In this document: piece by piece, positions 29,840 to 38,796 of the stretch
How the letters are laid out: every line of letters begins with the position of its first letter
How positions within the stretch are numbered: position 1 is the stretch's first letter
From: Takakia lepidozioides
Taxonomy: Eukaryota; Streptophyta; Takakiopsida; Takakiales; Takakiaceae
Direction: 5' to 3'
NCBI GenBank assembly: GCA_030704615.1
Contig: CM060731.1
Coordinates: 28,458,001-28,522,000 of the forward strand
DNA: 64,000 nt
The notes under the pieces: generated by a model
The model's database searches: none
Told to the model about the DNA's origin: nothing
What the model saw: only the letters and a program-made list of their open reading frames with translations
Position numbers and translations under genes: made by a program

Positions 29840-30615
29840 CAGTGTTGGCCGGATATGACATCTTGCCATGCATATCCGGCGGTTATTTGCCGGTTATGCA
29901 CATGTGCATAACCGGAAAGTGCAGCCCCCACAGGAACCGGCTATGGAAGGAAACCGGAAAAAAAAATCGAGCTTCCTAACCGGCTAGAGAACTGGCATGG
30001 TGATTATAAGGGTATTATACCCGGAGCAAGATCCGGAGCAAATGTGGATGGCGTAGAGGCGGTTCTAGATAATACAAGTGTAAGGGTTAGTGATGATAGT
30101 TATGAAATTACAATGTTGGGGAGATTAGGTGCACAACTCTAATGAGAATGTCCAAGTAGGAAATTAATTAGTTGGGCATTTGGCATTTGGCTAGGACAAT
30201 AGTTGTAAGTTGTAAGCTTAGTGTATTAGAGGGACAGGGGCGGAGAGATAGATGACAGGGTTGAAGTTTGAAGTTTGAACCCGAGACCCACAACCAATAC
30301 TCTAGGGGCTTATCACCAGGCCACAGCCCTTTTGTGTATAGTTTTACACACATACACAAAAATGCTAGAAAAAATAAAAATAAATAAAAGTGGATGAATC
30401 CCATAACCGGTACCATGGAACCGGCATTTTTAAGATGGCATAACCAGTAGATTGGGAACCGGACAAAAAAAAATCCATGTGTTTATTGGGAACCTGTAAC
30501 CGAGATGTTTTTCAAACCTACTGGTATACCCTGCCCCGGCCATCCATTTTTTTCAAAGAGTACGCCATAACCGGGACCGGGAGAGGGCTCAAAACACGGT
30601 ACCCGGCCAACACTG
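29840..30615. mobile_element. Non-autonomous hAT-type transposon
   Basis: 776 bp with terminal inverted repeats CAGTGTTGGCCGG / CCGGCCAACACTG, flanked by perfect 8-base duplications GTTTGAAC (29832-29839 and 30616-30623). The CAGTG end and 8-bp duplication are diagnostic of the hAT superfamily. The interior has no transposase; it is rich in CCGGTTATG/CATAACCGG words on both strands (29880-29960, 30400-30580), subterminal repeats of the kind transposases bind. It sits inside a tRNA-like repeat in element C. Confidence 0.85.
30255..30345 (-). repeat. tRNA-derived SINE-like segment
   Basis: The minus strand reads GTGGCCTGGTGATAAGC (A-box-like) and then GGGTCTCGGGTTCAAAC (B-box-like), at tRNA-like spacing. 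It lies within the hAT element. It does not fold as a full tRNA, so I call it SINE-like. Confidence 0.4.
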
Positions 30616-30690
30616 GTTTGAACCCACAACCACATCCAACGTGGTATGTGCCCATTACCACTGGGCTACATGCTGGTTGTCTCAGTAGGT
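30616..30690 (-). repeat. tRNA-like repeat split by the hAT element
   Basis: The minus strand reads TAGCCCAGTGGTAATGGGC then GTGGTTGTGGGTTCAAAC, again A-box and B-box words at tRNA spacing. The hAT insertion duplicated GTTTGAAC at its edge; the rest continues left of 29832. Confidence 0.4.
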
Positions 30691-31046
30691 GCACTTGCAC
30701 CCAGATGTGCCCTATGCTGACTTTCAAAATTGATAGCTAGTCTATATGCATCAGCCTCTGTCTTTGGCTCGTATGCCTGAACCAAAAATCTGATTGCTTT
30801 GTCTAGCCCAGTCAGGAAGAAATCCACCCTGTTAGACTCCTTCAATGAATAGAAGTATGAAGCATGTTCGTCAAACTTCACCTTGTAGTCTACCACACTC
30901 ATTCTTCCTTGGCTAAGTTCCATTAAGCCCATCTTCATCCTGTGTGCATAATCCTCTAGCAAGTACTGTTCTTTGAAGATTCGCTTGAACTTTGCCCATG
31001 TGGTAATCGGATCTACTCTCCCTTCCAGACCCGGCTTCTCTTTCAT
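30666..31046 (-). CDS. Gag capsid region of element C
   Basis: About 120 residues: TTWAKFKRIFKEQYLLEDYA, MELSQGRMSVVDYKVKFDEH, ESNRVDFFLTGLDKAIRFLV. This is the classical retrotransposon gag domain (W-x2-F...F-x2-GL). The last residues run into the tRNA-like repeat at 30690, so the native C-terminus is lost. Confidence 0.75.
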   Translation of the reverse strand: MKEKPGLEGRVDPITTWAKFKRIFKEQYLLEDYAHRMKMGLMELSQGRMSVVDYKVKFDEHASYFYSLKESNRVDFFLTGLDKAIRFLVQAYEPKTEADAYRLAINFESQHRAHLGASAPTETTSM

Positions 31047-31122
31047 CCTGATCCACCATTATTTAGATTTGCCTCTCATTTGTAATGAGGTTGTGCGGAT
31101 CTTATCTGCATCTGTATAGTCC

Positions 31123-31584
31123 TCACTGAAGAATTCTTCTAGAGTCTCCAGAAAAGACAATACCTCTGTGCAATATACATTTGGGCGACCATGGAAGATG
31201 CGTTATCTTCCTAATTTCCTTGTCAACTGTTCTTATCTTGGAATCCTTTGCCAACATTGAACGGCTATCCTGTGAGGATGCACCAAAGACAGAGCCATCT
31301 CTTATTTCTTTTCTCTTTGTTCTAGTTCTTACATGCAGATCATTGTACGACACACTTACTGGCTGGTCTACCGCTTGCTGGTCGGGTGGCACCGCCGGTG
31401 GAGTTGGACTTGCTGTAGGTTTCTTGCCAATAGCGGCTATGCCCTCCTTCACCCTACTTGCTACAGCCTTACGAATAACCTGTGTCAAATCTCCTGTTCT
31501 CATGGTTATAAGTTCTTCTGGCACAACATCCCCCTGTGCTTTCTCAACTGCGACCTGTGTGTGGCTCGTCTCTCCCTCCATCAA
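31123..31584 (-). CDS. Gag N-terminal region of element C
   Basis: 153 residues of polar sequence (MEGETSHTQVAVEKAQGDVV, ASRVKEGIAAIGKKPTASPT) just downstream of the primer-binding site. No domain, but the position and composition are normal for the N-terminus of a Ty3 gag. It is separated from the capsid ORF by a stop/frame change near 31060. Confidence 0.5.
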   Translation of the reverse strand: MMEGETSHTQVAVEKAQGDVVPEELITMRTGDLTQVIRKAVASRVKEGIAAIGKKPTASPTPPAVPPDQQAVDQPVSVSYNDLHVRTRTKRKEIRDGSVFGASSQDSRSMLAKDSKIRTVDKEIRKITHLPWSPKCILHRGIVFSGDSRRILQ

Positions 31585-31696
31585 CCCTGGAGATATATTA
31601 CTTCTATCTTTGGAGATTGTACCCCACTAAAGCAACGAGCTGCCAGAGCCAAACGTCAACTGGCTCATAAACCACAGTTCCCAGAGCTTGAAATAT

Positions 31697-31708
31697 GCTC
31701 TGATACCA
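31697..31708 (-). other. Primer-binding site of element C
   Basis: The minus strand reads TGGTATCAGAGC, the full tRNA-Met-type primer site, preceded by TGTAACA (31718-31712) as an LTR-like end. No LTR lies behind it; reverse-transcriptase coding sequence abuts instead. Confidence 0.65.
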
Positions 31709-31718
31709 AATTGTTACA

Positions 31719-31954
31719 TTCCTTGACACTATGTGACCCAAGTATTCCATCTGGGAAACAAAAAGCTCACACTTGCTCTTCTTAGAATAGAGCTTATTCT
31801 CTCGCAAGATCTCTCATTTCTCAAGTGTTCTATGTGTTCTTCGTCTGACCTTGAATATATTAAGATGTCATCCATGAAGACTAACACAAATTTCTCGAGA
31901 TACTTTCTGAACAAGGTATTCATCAAGCACATGAAAGTGGCTAGTGCATCTTAG
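31719..31954 (-). pseudogene. Ty3/gypsy reverse transcriptase fragment
   Basis: The minus strand reads MNTLFRKYLEKFVLVFMDDI followed by LIYSRSDEEHIEHL, with the catalytic FMDD box, then ENKLYSKKSKCELFV and MEYLGHIVSRN. Only the palm C-terminal part and connection are present, with a frame change between. The right end at 31954 meets an oppositely oriented integrase fragment. Confidence 0.75.
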
Positions 31955-32443
31955 TTGATCCCAAGAAGGCAAAGACCTATGCTGATCAGAAAAGATCTTA
32001 GGGAATTTGAGATCGGAGATCAAGTATTCTTGAAAGTGATCCCTAAGAAAAACCAATTGAACCTGGGAAAATGTTATAAGCTTTCCCCAAGGTATTGTGG
32101 ACCTTTCAAAATTATCAAGAAGATTGGCAAGGTAGCCTATTAGCTAGAGTTGCCTATTAGGTGGAATATACATGATGTTTTTCATGTGAGCCTCCTAAGG
32201 AAATATGTTTCTGATCCCAACCATGTTCTCCTAGAACTGCTAAGGGTTACAATAGAAGGAGAAATTGTAGCAGAACCAGAAGAGATTCTTAAGGCAGAAG
32301 TGAAAACCTTAAGATCTCGTTCTTGGAATGAATTCTTGATCAAGGGGAAGAATTACCCTGTAGAAGAATCTACATGGGAGAGAGAGGACGAGCTTTGTAA
32401 GAACTTTCCCCAGTTCAATATTGAGGACAATACTCCTTTATAG
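31955..32443 (+). pseudogene. Integrase C-terminus with chromodomain-like end
   Basis: The plus strand reads DLREFEIGDQVFLKVIPKK, KLSPRYCGPFKIIKKIGKVA, one in-frame TAG, then LELPIRWNIHDVFHVSLLRK and, near the end, SWNEFLIKGKNYPVEESTWE. These are the GD-x-V strand, G-P-F/Y motif, FHVS-L and a chromodomain-like terminus of Ty3 chromoviruses. The start at 31955 is a truncation. Confidence 0.75.
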
Positions 32444-32451
32444 GAGGGGAG

Positions 32452-32864
32452 GTGATATAACGTTCTTGGAAATTCGAACATGTGACAGGCTTGGCGGGGC
32501 GTTGAAGGGTTCAGCTCTATTCCGACGGCTGTCTGGGGAGGAGACGGAGCTGTCACATGAAGCAGCAGGTGGTGGCAAGCTCCAAGTGATGAAGACCATG
32601 AAAGGATAGAAAATAGTATATAGAGGAGATTAGGGTTTTTTCTCTTCTGGAGGTACTTGTAGACGTTGGTTGTGAACAGAGACTAGCAGACAGGACGACC
32701 ATCGAGAGAAAGTGCCTACGAGCAGGGAAGATGAATGACACAGAAACAGATGCATGGTGTGGTGGTTGGGAGGACTGGATGTACTCTAGTATCATGTGCA
32801 ACTTCTAGGATTTTGTGATAGTTCTAGTTGAATTGTGTGATTGCTGGAACCTGAAAAAAAAAAA
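32452..32864 (+). repeat. U3/R-like segment ending in poly(A)
   Basis: After the stop codon a purine tract (AGGAGGGGAGG) precedes TGATATAACG, the probable LTR start. A TATA-like TAGTATATAGAGGAG lies near 32606. The segment ends in 13 A residues (32852-32864), after which unrelated sequence follows. This order fits U3, R and a poly(A) tail better than a complete LTR. Confidence 0.45.
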
Positions 32865-32983
32865 AAGGCCCGAGGACAAGATGACAAGAGGTCGCCTAAA
32901 TCTAGAGAGAGTACCGTTACTCGTTGGCATTTATCCGTGTTGGAATAAGAGCCAGCGACACACCTTGATGAATGTCGTGATCT

Positions 32984-33340
32984 TGTAACAACTAGGATCT
33001 ACACAAACTAGAATAGAAGTACTTCTCAATTTTTTCCCAAAACAACTCGATGCCTTCTAGGCTTTCATTGCATGTTTATATACCCTTCACAATATGATTA
33101 TTTTAAAAGTTTGACTTGAGAACCTCAAGTCAAAACCTCATAAAGTCAACATTCCTAGGTTTGACATATTCTCCACAATATGACTTTATCAAACATTTGA
33201 CCTACTCTCCATAATTTATAAATATCTTATAGGTTTGACTTGAGAACCTCAAGTCAAACTTCCTCAAGTCTAGTTATTTTGGAAACTTCTAGAGAATTTT
33301 CCTCCTCCATCTAGAACCTTCTAAATTCTACCATGTTACA
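32984..33340 (-). repeat. 3' LTR of element A
   Basis: On the minus strand it runs TGTAACATGG...TTGTTACA, 357 bp. It matches 22354-22706, with about 25 extra bases near its 3' end (TAGTTTGTGTAGATCC region). The difference between the two LTRs points to an old insertion. Confidence 0.85.
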
Positions 33341-33341
33341 A

Positions 33342-33353
33342 TCCTTCCCTCTT
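33342..33353 (-). other. Polypurine tract of element A
   Basis: The minus strand reads AAAGAGGGAAGGA immediately before the 3' LTR, the normal position of the plus-strand primer. Confidence 0.6.
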
Positions 33354-33662
33354 TCAAGAAGCAACGTCCTCGTTGTTCGAATTTTTAAAAGTTTGAATTG
33401 TCAATTGAGCATTTGCGAGATTTTGCACCGGTTCCCAGGTAGCTTTATATAATGGAAATCCTTTCCATAAAACCAAATACTCCAACACCTCATGTTGCCC
33501 TCGTTTGTATGTGCGTTTTTTCAGAACACGGTCGACCTCCCACTCTTCATTTCCGTCTATCAACTCTGGTAAAGGTTGTGGTTCTTGATTATCTTTGAAT
33601 ATTGATGGTCGAGGTTTGTAACGAGGTAGTAGAGAAACGTGAAACATCAAGTGGATCTTCAT
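33354..33662 (-). pseudogene. Chromodomain end of element A pol
   Basis: Reads FHVSLLPRYKPRPS, then EWEVDRVLKKRTYKRG, EYLVLWKGFPLYKATWEPVQ. The aromatic W-K-G-F and WEP residues are those of chromodomains at the integrase C-terminus of chromoviruses, which target insertion to marked chromatin. The stop lies at the polypurine tract. Confidence 0.8.
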
Positions 33663-33746
33663 ATGTGGTGGTAACTCCAGCTTGTATGCTACTGCTCCAA
33701 TATGTTTAACGATCGAAAAAAGACCAATGAACCGTGTCCCTAGTTT

Positions 33747-34577
33747 TCACGATCCAATGATGTGTAAATTGGTTGTACACAACCACACTTGATCCCCAAC
33801 TGCAAACTCCTCATTCCGTCGATGTGCATTTGCATACTGCTTTTGGTGATTTTGGGCAACCATCAGCTTCTCTTTAGCTTGACGTACTCCCCGTCGAATT
33901 TGTTGCACAAATGCGTTAGTTGCGGCTACCTTGGATAACTCCTCATTTGGTAACTTAGACTTTGTAAGAGTTGTTGGTACATTTGGGTGTTCACCATACA
34001 TTAAAAAGAAATGAGTTTCTTTCGTTGACGCGTTGACTGAGTTATTGTATGAAAATTCTACCAATGGTAATAACCAATCCCACTCTTCTTGTTTTTCTAA
34101 CGTAAAGGCCCGCAACATGTCTTCAATTATACAATTCGTTCGCTCTATCTGTCCATCTGACTCCGGATGATAGGCTGTTGACATAGCTAATTTGGTTTTG
34201 AAAAGACCAAATAAGCTTTTCCAAAACAAGCTAGTAAATTGGGTATCTCTGTCAGTAATGAGAACTTTAGATAGCCCATGATGGGAATAGACCGCTTCCA
34301 GATATAGTCGAACTAGTTCAAGTGCAGTGACGGATTTTCTAGTGGGACGGATGTGTATCATCTTACTCAATTTGTCTACAAAGACCACTATAGTGTCGTA
34401 TCCCGATGAAGTTTGAGGTATCTCACAAACTAAATCCATGCTCATATGTTTCCAACGTCTGTTTGGTACTGGTAGTGGTTGTAAAAGACCTGCTGCTTGC
34501 GGTTTGTTAACTTGTTTTGTTGACATTTCATGCAACTTCGAACGTACGTCTCCACTTCGTCTCGCATCCGCGGCCAA
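33747..34577 (-). pseudogene. Integrase core of element A
   Basis: 276 residues. Catalytic acids are visible: MSMDLVCEIP (D), LITDRDTQFTS (D) and SDGQIERTN (E). C-terminal to it, AVGDQVWLCTTNLHIIGS begins the GD-x-V strand. The zinc-binding cysteines upstream look damaged (LHEMSTKQ in place of the usual C-x2-C). It joins the next block by a frame change near 34560. Confidence 0.8.
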
Positions 34578-34902
34578 TAAAATGTCGTTTTAGTTGTTCG
34601 AATGTTTTTTCAACTCCAACATGTCCTGCTATCGCCGTATCATGAGCTTCAAACAATACTTCTGTCTTCAATGCAGGTTCATCAGGGATCCAAAGTTTAC
34701 CTTCCTTGAATACCAACCCTCGAACTTCTGTCACTTTGCCCTTTTTCTTAGCGTCCACGATCTCCCCATCATCTTTAGAAGCCGTCGCTATCTTGTTCCA
34801 CCAATCGGGTTGAATGTTGATTTCTGTCAATGTGTTCATGCGTGACATCATTGTCATTGCATCCGCCAATTGTCGTTTTCCCTCCACATAGACGATTTTC
34901 AT
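34528..34902 (-). pseudogene. RNase H end and integrase zinc region, element A
   Basis: Begins VYVEGKRQLADAMTMMSRM (the RNase H C-terminal G-x2-N-x-x-AD-x-LSR motif, changed) and reaches EAHDTAIAGHVGVEKTFEQL, the H-x3-5-H half of the integrase zinc finger. Confidence 0.7.
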
Positions 34903-34917
34903 GCTAAATTGTTGTCG

Positions 34918-35259
34918 TCACTCCGCCCAACGAATCTGTCTCTTCGATAGATCTTTCTGTGTCTCCAAGTACACCAACGGTTTATGGTCTGTCTCTACTA
35001 TGAACTCTTTGTCTCCAAGATAGTGCTTCCAATGTTTTGTAGCCAAAACAATAGCCAATTCTTCTCGTTCGGTTGTATGATAATTTTGTTCCGCAGGTAA
35101 CAATTTGCGAGAAAAATATGCCACTGGGTGCCATCCGTCTTCCCATTCTTTTTGTACACCCCCACCCACTGCTGAGCCTAACGCATCTTCCGAGAGCTTG
35201 ATTAGTCTTGTCGGATCATACCATTTCAAGATCGGGGCATGAAGCAACGCAGCCTTCAA
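34918..35259 (-). pseudogene. RNase H domain of element A
   Basis: Reads LSEDALGSAVGGGVQKEWED, WHPVAYFSRKLLPAEQNYHT, EREELAIVLATKHWKHYL and VETDHKPLVYLETQ. The A-YFSRKL...Y-x-T-x-E-E-L/A...TDHKPL order is the RNase H of Ty3 elements. The first catalytic Asp may be the one in SEDALG. Confidence 0.8.
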
Positions 35260-35324
35260 GGCCTAAAATGCTAACTCCTCTTCTGTACCCCACTTCCATC
35301 TAATTCATTTGCCCAAAAGATTTG

Positions 35325-35594
35325 TCAATGGTTGGGCAATCTTTGAGAATGCCCGTACAAATCATCAGTAGAATCCGGTAAGGCCAAGAAAACTCCTAAA
35401 TTGGGAATGTTTTCAGGGGCTATCCACTGCTGAATAACTTTTATTTTTTCACTCATTACCTCGATTCCCTTCCTACTCACGTAATGCCCAAGATAATCTA
35501 CTTCTTGTTTTCCAAACTCACATTTAGATGCTTTGGCATAGAGCTGATTCTCACGGAGAGACGAGCATGAAGAAGAAATATTCACCCCCGACAT
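35325..35594 (-). pseudogene. RT connection region of element A
   Basis: Reads LRENQLYAKASKCEFGKQEV, YLGHYVSRKGIEV, KIKVIQQWIAPENIPNLGVF: the RT thumb/connection. About 240 bp of non-coding sequence (35575-35815) separates it from the palm and looks like an insertion. Confidence 0.75.
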
Positions 35595-35815
35595 CGTAGG
35601 CCCGAAGAAAACTCAACCTTGAAGAACAAATGATGGAGGAAAATATGGTTTTGGGTCCATATGACTTTTGTTCATTGCCAAATTTTGCACGCACGTTGCA
35701 CACGTTGTTATTAAACATATGGCTTGAGAATGAGAAAAAAAAATAAAATCGTGTGAAACCACAGGTCTACTAGATCCTTCTAAACTTCGAAAGGATTATT
35801 AGTTATGAAAAATTG
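35575..35815. other. Insertion inside element A reverse transcriptase
   Basis: About 240 bp of AT-rich, non-coding sequence interrupts RT between EHRNHL and LRENQLY. No terminal repeats could be paired with certainty. Confidence 0.4.
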
Positions 35816-36054
35816 AGGTGGTTTCTATGCTCGACAAGGCTGTTACTATATATCAAAATATCATCTAAAAATTCTATCACAAATCTATCTAAGAATGGCC
35901 GGAAGATATCATTCATGAAGCCCATGAATGTGGCTGGGGCATAGATGAGACGAAATGGCATAACCATGCATTCAAATTGTCCATACCTAGTACGGAAAGC
36001 GGTCTTATATACATCTTCATCAGCGACTCGAATTTGGTTGTATCCACTCCTCAA
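35803..36054 (-). pseudogene. RT palm of element A
   Basis: Reads [57 protein letters not shown]. The catalytic box is FLDD. The usual GL-x-NAPATF is RLIYAPATF, so a conserved Gly/Asn has changed. Confidence 0.8.
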
Positions 36055-36081
36055 ATCAAGCTTCGTAAAGTATTTTGCTTC

Positions 36082-36288
36082 TCACAGTTGGTCAAATAGA
36101 TCGTCTATGTGTGGTAACGGGTACTTATTCTTCACTATCTGTTGGTTGAGTATTCGATAATCAATGCACATGCACATTGCTCCATCTTTTTTCTTCACAA
36201 ACAACACTGGCGCTCCATACGGGGATACACTTGGTCTTATAAAGTCTTTTGATAGTAGGTCCTCGACTTGAGCCTTACATTCTTCCAA
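36082..36288 (-). pseudogene. RT N-terminal part of element A
   Basis: Reads [53 protein letters not shown]: fingers of a Ty3 RT. One stop (TGA at about 36082) separates it from the palm. Confidence 0.8.
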
Positions 36289-36589
36289 CTCGTTTGGTGC
36301 TAATCGATAAGAGACTTTACAATAATGAGTACTACTTGGAACAACCTCAATCTTATGATCTACTCTTCTCTTTGGCGGAAGCCGTGCTGGTAGGTCATCT
36401 GGAAAAACATCTTTGAACTATTTTAACACACTCTGTAATTCTATAGGGACCTCATTCATGTCTTTTTTTTGGATTTTCCACGTCTCTTATTAAACCAAAA
36501 AATATATGTCTTTCTTACATATAGCTGTAGTACCTATAACAAATGATGATAGGTTTCGATATGGTGTCCTCACTCAATCTCCCCATAAT

Positions 36590-37020
36590 TTCCAAATATG
36601 GGTTTTGACTATTTTTCGACGCCAATCAATATCAGGGTTGTGAGATTCCATCCAAGGCATGCCTAATATTACGTCATATCGAGCCAGTTTGACCACTCGT
36701 CATTCTAAGGTTTTTCTATATTTACCGATCGACAACTCTATGTTTTTAGGTAGTGTCTCAATGGCCTCTGTATGTCTATTTGACATTTATACTTCTTCTC
36801 TTTCATCATTTTCTAAGGGGAGTCCTAGTTTCAAGGCAGCCTTTCTAGATAAGCAGTATTCTGTTGCCCCAGGGTCTATCAACACTCTCACATGAATACC
36901 TTCCAAGGTTCCATCTGCTACAATTAACTGCGTCTTTTTCTTGCCCGCATGATTGATTTGCCTCTTCTCATTGTATGGCCCCTCGCCTTTCCTCTTCTTT
37001 GTAGAACCAGTAAGACCGCG
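36590..37020 (-). pseudogene. Protease and gag-protease linker of element A
   Basis: Minus strand about 36960-36800 reads QLIVADGTLEGIHV and VLIDPGATEYCLSRKAALKL; the DPGAT is the aspartic protease motif (D-S/T-G in typical members). After a stop it continues LPKNIELSIGKYRKTL and VILGMPWMESHNPDIDWRR, the usual I/L-L-G-M-x-W strand. It is broken by stops and would be inactive. Confidence 0.65.
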
Positions 37021-37132
37021 AGGTCTACTTACTGGTTGTTCTCATTTTCCTGCTCATTGTGATGTTCGTTATCTTCTCCTCTCCTTACACTGTTAAGAGG
37101 TCTTCGATAAGTTTGTCGATTGTACTTTCCAC

Positions 37133-37661
37133 TAGCTTAGTGGGACTTAGTGGGGGTGACATAGGACTCACCATGGGGCGGAGACCTTGTGGTGGGAGTC
37201 GTGGGGAGTCTTGGGACTCATCACGGACCAATGGGACCGTGGTGGGTGGGCCAAGACTCACCGCGACTCATCACCGGGAATCGAGGGTCTTCGTGGTGGT
37301 TCGCCATAAAATGACATGGTTGTTTGTGAAACCCCCGCGGACAATCACAGAAGTATATATAGGGAGTAGTAACCCCGAGAACGGTGCAAGCCCGTTGGTG
37401 ACAAAAAACTAGTGAGTAAGCAAGCGAGCCGAAAAGCGACCAAGGAGTGGGGAGCTATTCCGGACTGCCATCTACCAAAGGGAATTTCCACTAGGCCCAA
37501 ATTGGTGGAGGGTCTGGTGGAAGAGTAAAGGGGGACCGTTATGTCCCGGTGAGCAGCCGAAGCTCCAAGTTGGCCCGGCGGCCAGGTTGGGAGTTAGGCG
37601 CGCGCATCAAAGTGAGTAACTACGGCTTGAAGGGGAACTTACCGAAGTGAGGTGCGCGACA
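37133..37661 (+). repeat. 5' LTR of element B, 3' part
   Basis: From TAGCTTAGTGGGAC to GTGCGCGACA it matches 41090-41608 almost base for base. A TATA-like TATATATAGGGAG is at about 37355. The first 190 bases of the LTR are missing here. Confidence 0.85.
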
Positions 37662-37663
37662 CT

Positions 37664-37675
37664 TGGTATCAGAGC
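37664..37675 (+). other. Primer-binding site of element B
   Basis: TGGTATCAGAGC two bases after the LTR, complementary to initiator tRNA-Met. Confidence 0.8.
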
Positions 37676-37716
37676 TTAGAGTTTAGTACGCGATCGTCCT
37701 TGGGTTCGGCCTCATC

Positions 37717-38796
37717 ATGGGGTCGGGCAAGCCAAAACGAAAGCGGAACGGCCCGAAAGATGATTATCCTGGTGAGCCTGATGGGGGCGACGTGTCACCG
37801 AAGCGGCTATTTGAGGAAGCGATGCATGCTTTTGAAAGCGAGGCCGCTCAAGAACGGGAGGAATTTGAGGAGTCGAAGCCCGAGGAATCCCTGAGAGCTC
37901 CGATAAACCAACAGATGCCTCCCATGCCAGCAGCCTTTTGGGAAGGGTTGTTGGCGCAGTTTGGTGGGACGTTGAAAGTCGTGTTGAAGGCGGCTAATGC
38001 CACTTCCACTAAGGCAAAGTTTAAGGTGAAGCCTAAGGAACCCGACACCTTCGAGGGCGTCCGAAATCGGAAGGCACTCAACACCTGGCTCTTAGAGCTA
38101 GAGCAGTACTTCCGGGCGGCTAAGTTGAGTGACGAGGATCGGGTGGAAGTGGCTCCCACCTATTTGAGGGGCTATGCTCAACAATGGTGGCAGAAACGCC
38201 TTCACGACCGAGGTCCAAACCCGGAAACCTTGAACTGGAGTGGGTTCAAGGAACTGATGAAGAGACAGTTTGTGCCCCTCAACGCGTCCTGGCTCGCCCG
38301 GGACAAGATGAGGAATTTGAAGCAAACAGATGACATTCGGGGATATGTTCAGGCTTTCAATGTGTTGTTGCTCGAAGTCGCGGACATGACAGAACCAGAA
38401 ATGGTCTTCAACTTTGTGGCGGGACTGGCCCCATGGGCCAGGCGGAAGTTGGAGGAGAAGCCACCTAAGACTTTGAACCAGGCAATTGAGAGGGCTGAAT
38501 GCTTCTCGGATGTCCCTAGGGGCAAAAGACAAGGCCGTACGGAGCTGAACCACAAGAAGACTCGGCGGGAGGGTGACTCATTTCGACTGGAAAAGAAGTG
38601 GGATAGGCCACGCGGCGACAATGGCACGTGGAAATCGAAGGGAGGGCCTTCACACGCCAAGACGACACCCGGTGCTCCGAAAGAAAAATCAGGTGCGCGA
38701 CCTTATGGCGAACAAAAGACAATCTTCGATGGAGTGTGCTTTAATTGCGGGGAGCTCGGGTACATGGCTAAGAAGTGCGCAAAGCCCCGAAATTGA
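37717..38796 (+). CDS. Gag polyprotein of element B
   Basis: The ATG at 37717 gives an intact 359-residue frame. Basic N-terminus (GSGKPKRKRNGPKDDY), acidic region, then the gag capsid domain: PDTFEGVRNRKALNTWLLEL, YLRGYAQQWWQKRL, LKQTDDIRGYVQAFNVLLLE, MVFNFVAGLAPWARRKLEEK. A basic linker leads to CFNCGELGYMAKKC. The knuckle has Tyr at the zinc-binding His position (C-x2-C-x4-Y-x4-C), so zinc binding is probably impaired. The stop TGA follows four codons later. It would assemble the particle that packages element RNA. Confidence 0.85.
   Translation: MGSGKPKRKRNGPKDDYPGEPDGGDVSPKRLFEEAMHAFESEAAQEREEFEESKPEESLRAPINQQMPPMPAAFWEGLLAQFGGTLKVVLKAANATSTKAKFKVKPKEPDTFEGVRNRKALNTWLLELEQYFRAAKLSDEDRVEVAPTYLRGYAQQWWQKRLHDRGPNPETLNWSGFKELMKRQFVPLNASWLARDKMRNLKQTDDIRGYVQAFNVLLLEVADMTEPEMVFNFVAGLAPWARRKLEEKPPKTLNQAIERAECFSDVPRGKRQGRTELNHKKTRREGDSFRLEKKWDRPRGDNGTWKSKGGPSHAKTTPGAPKEKSGARPYGEQKTIFDGVCFNCGELGYMAKKCAKPRN

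Larger units (their letters stand above)
29093..31718 (-). mobile_element. Ty3/gypsy element C, decayed
   Basis: On the minus strand: a primer-binding site (31708-31697), gag N-terminus (31584-31123), gag capsid (31046-30666), an interruption by a tRNA-like repeat and a hAT element (30690-29740), a CCHC knuckle (about 29531-29487), a protease remnant (29381-29154), and a short reverse-transcriptase tail directly joined to it (to 29093). About 900 bp between protease and the RT tail is missing. No complete LTR remains. Confidence 0.65.
32979..37132 (-). mobile_element. Ty3/gypsy element A, right half (pol and 3' LTR), inverted
   Basis: On the minus strand: protease, reverse transcriptase, RNase H, integrase, chromodomain, polypurine tract, 357-bp LTR, then AGATC (plus-strand GATCT, 32979-32983). 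LTR and target duplication match the left half at 22349-22706. All domains carry stops or frame changes. It begins at 37132 next to the second part of element B's 5' LTR. Confidence 0.8.
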
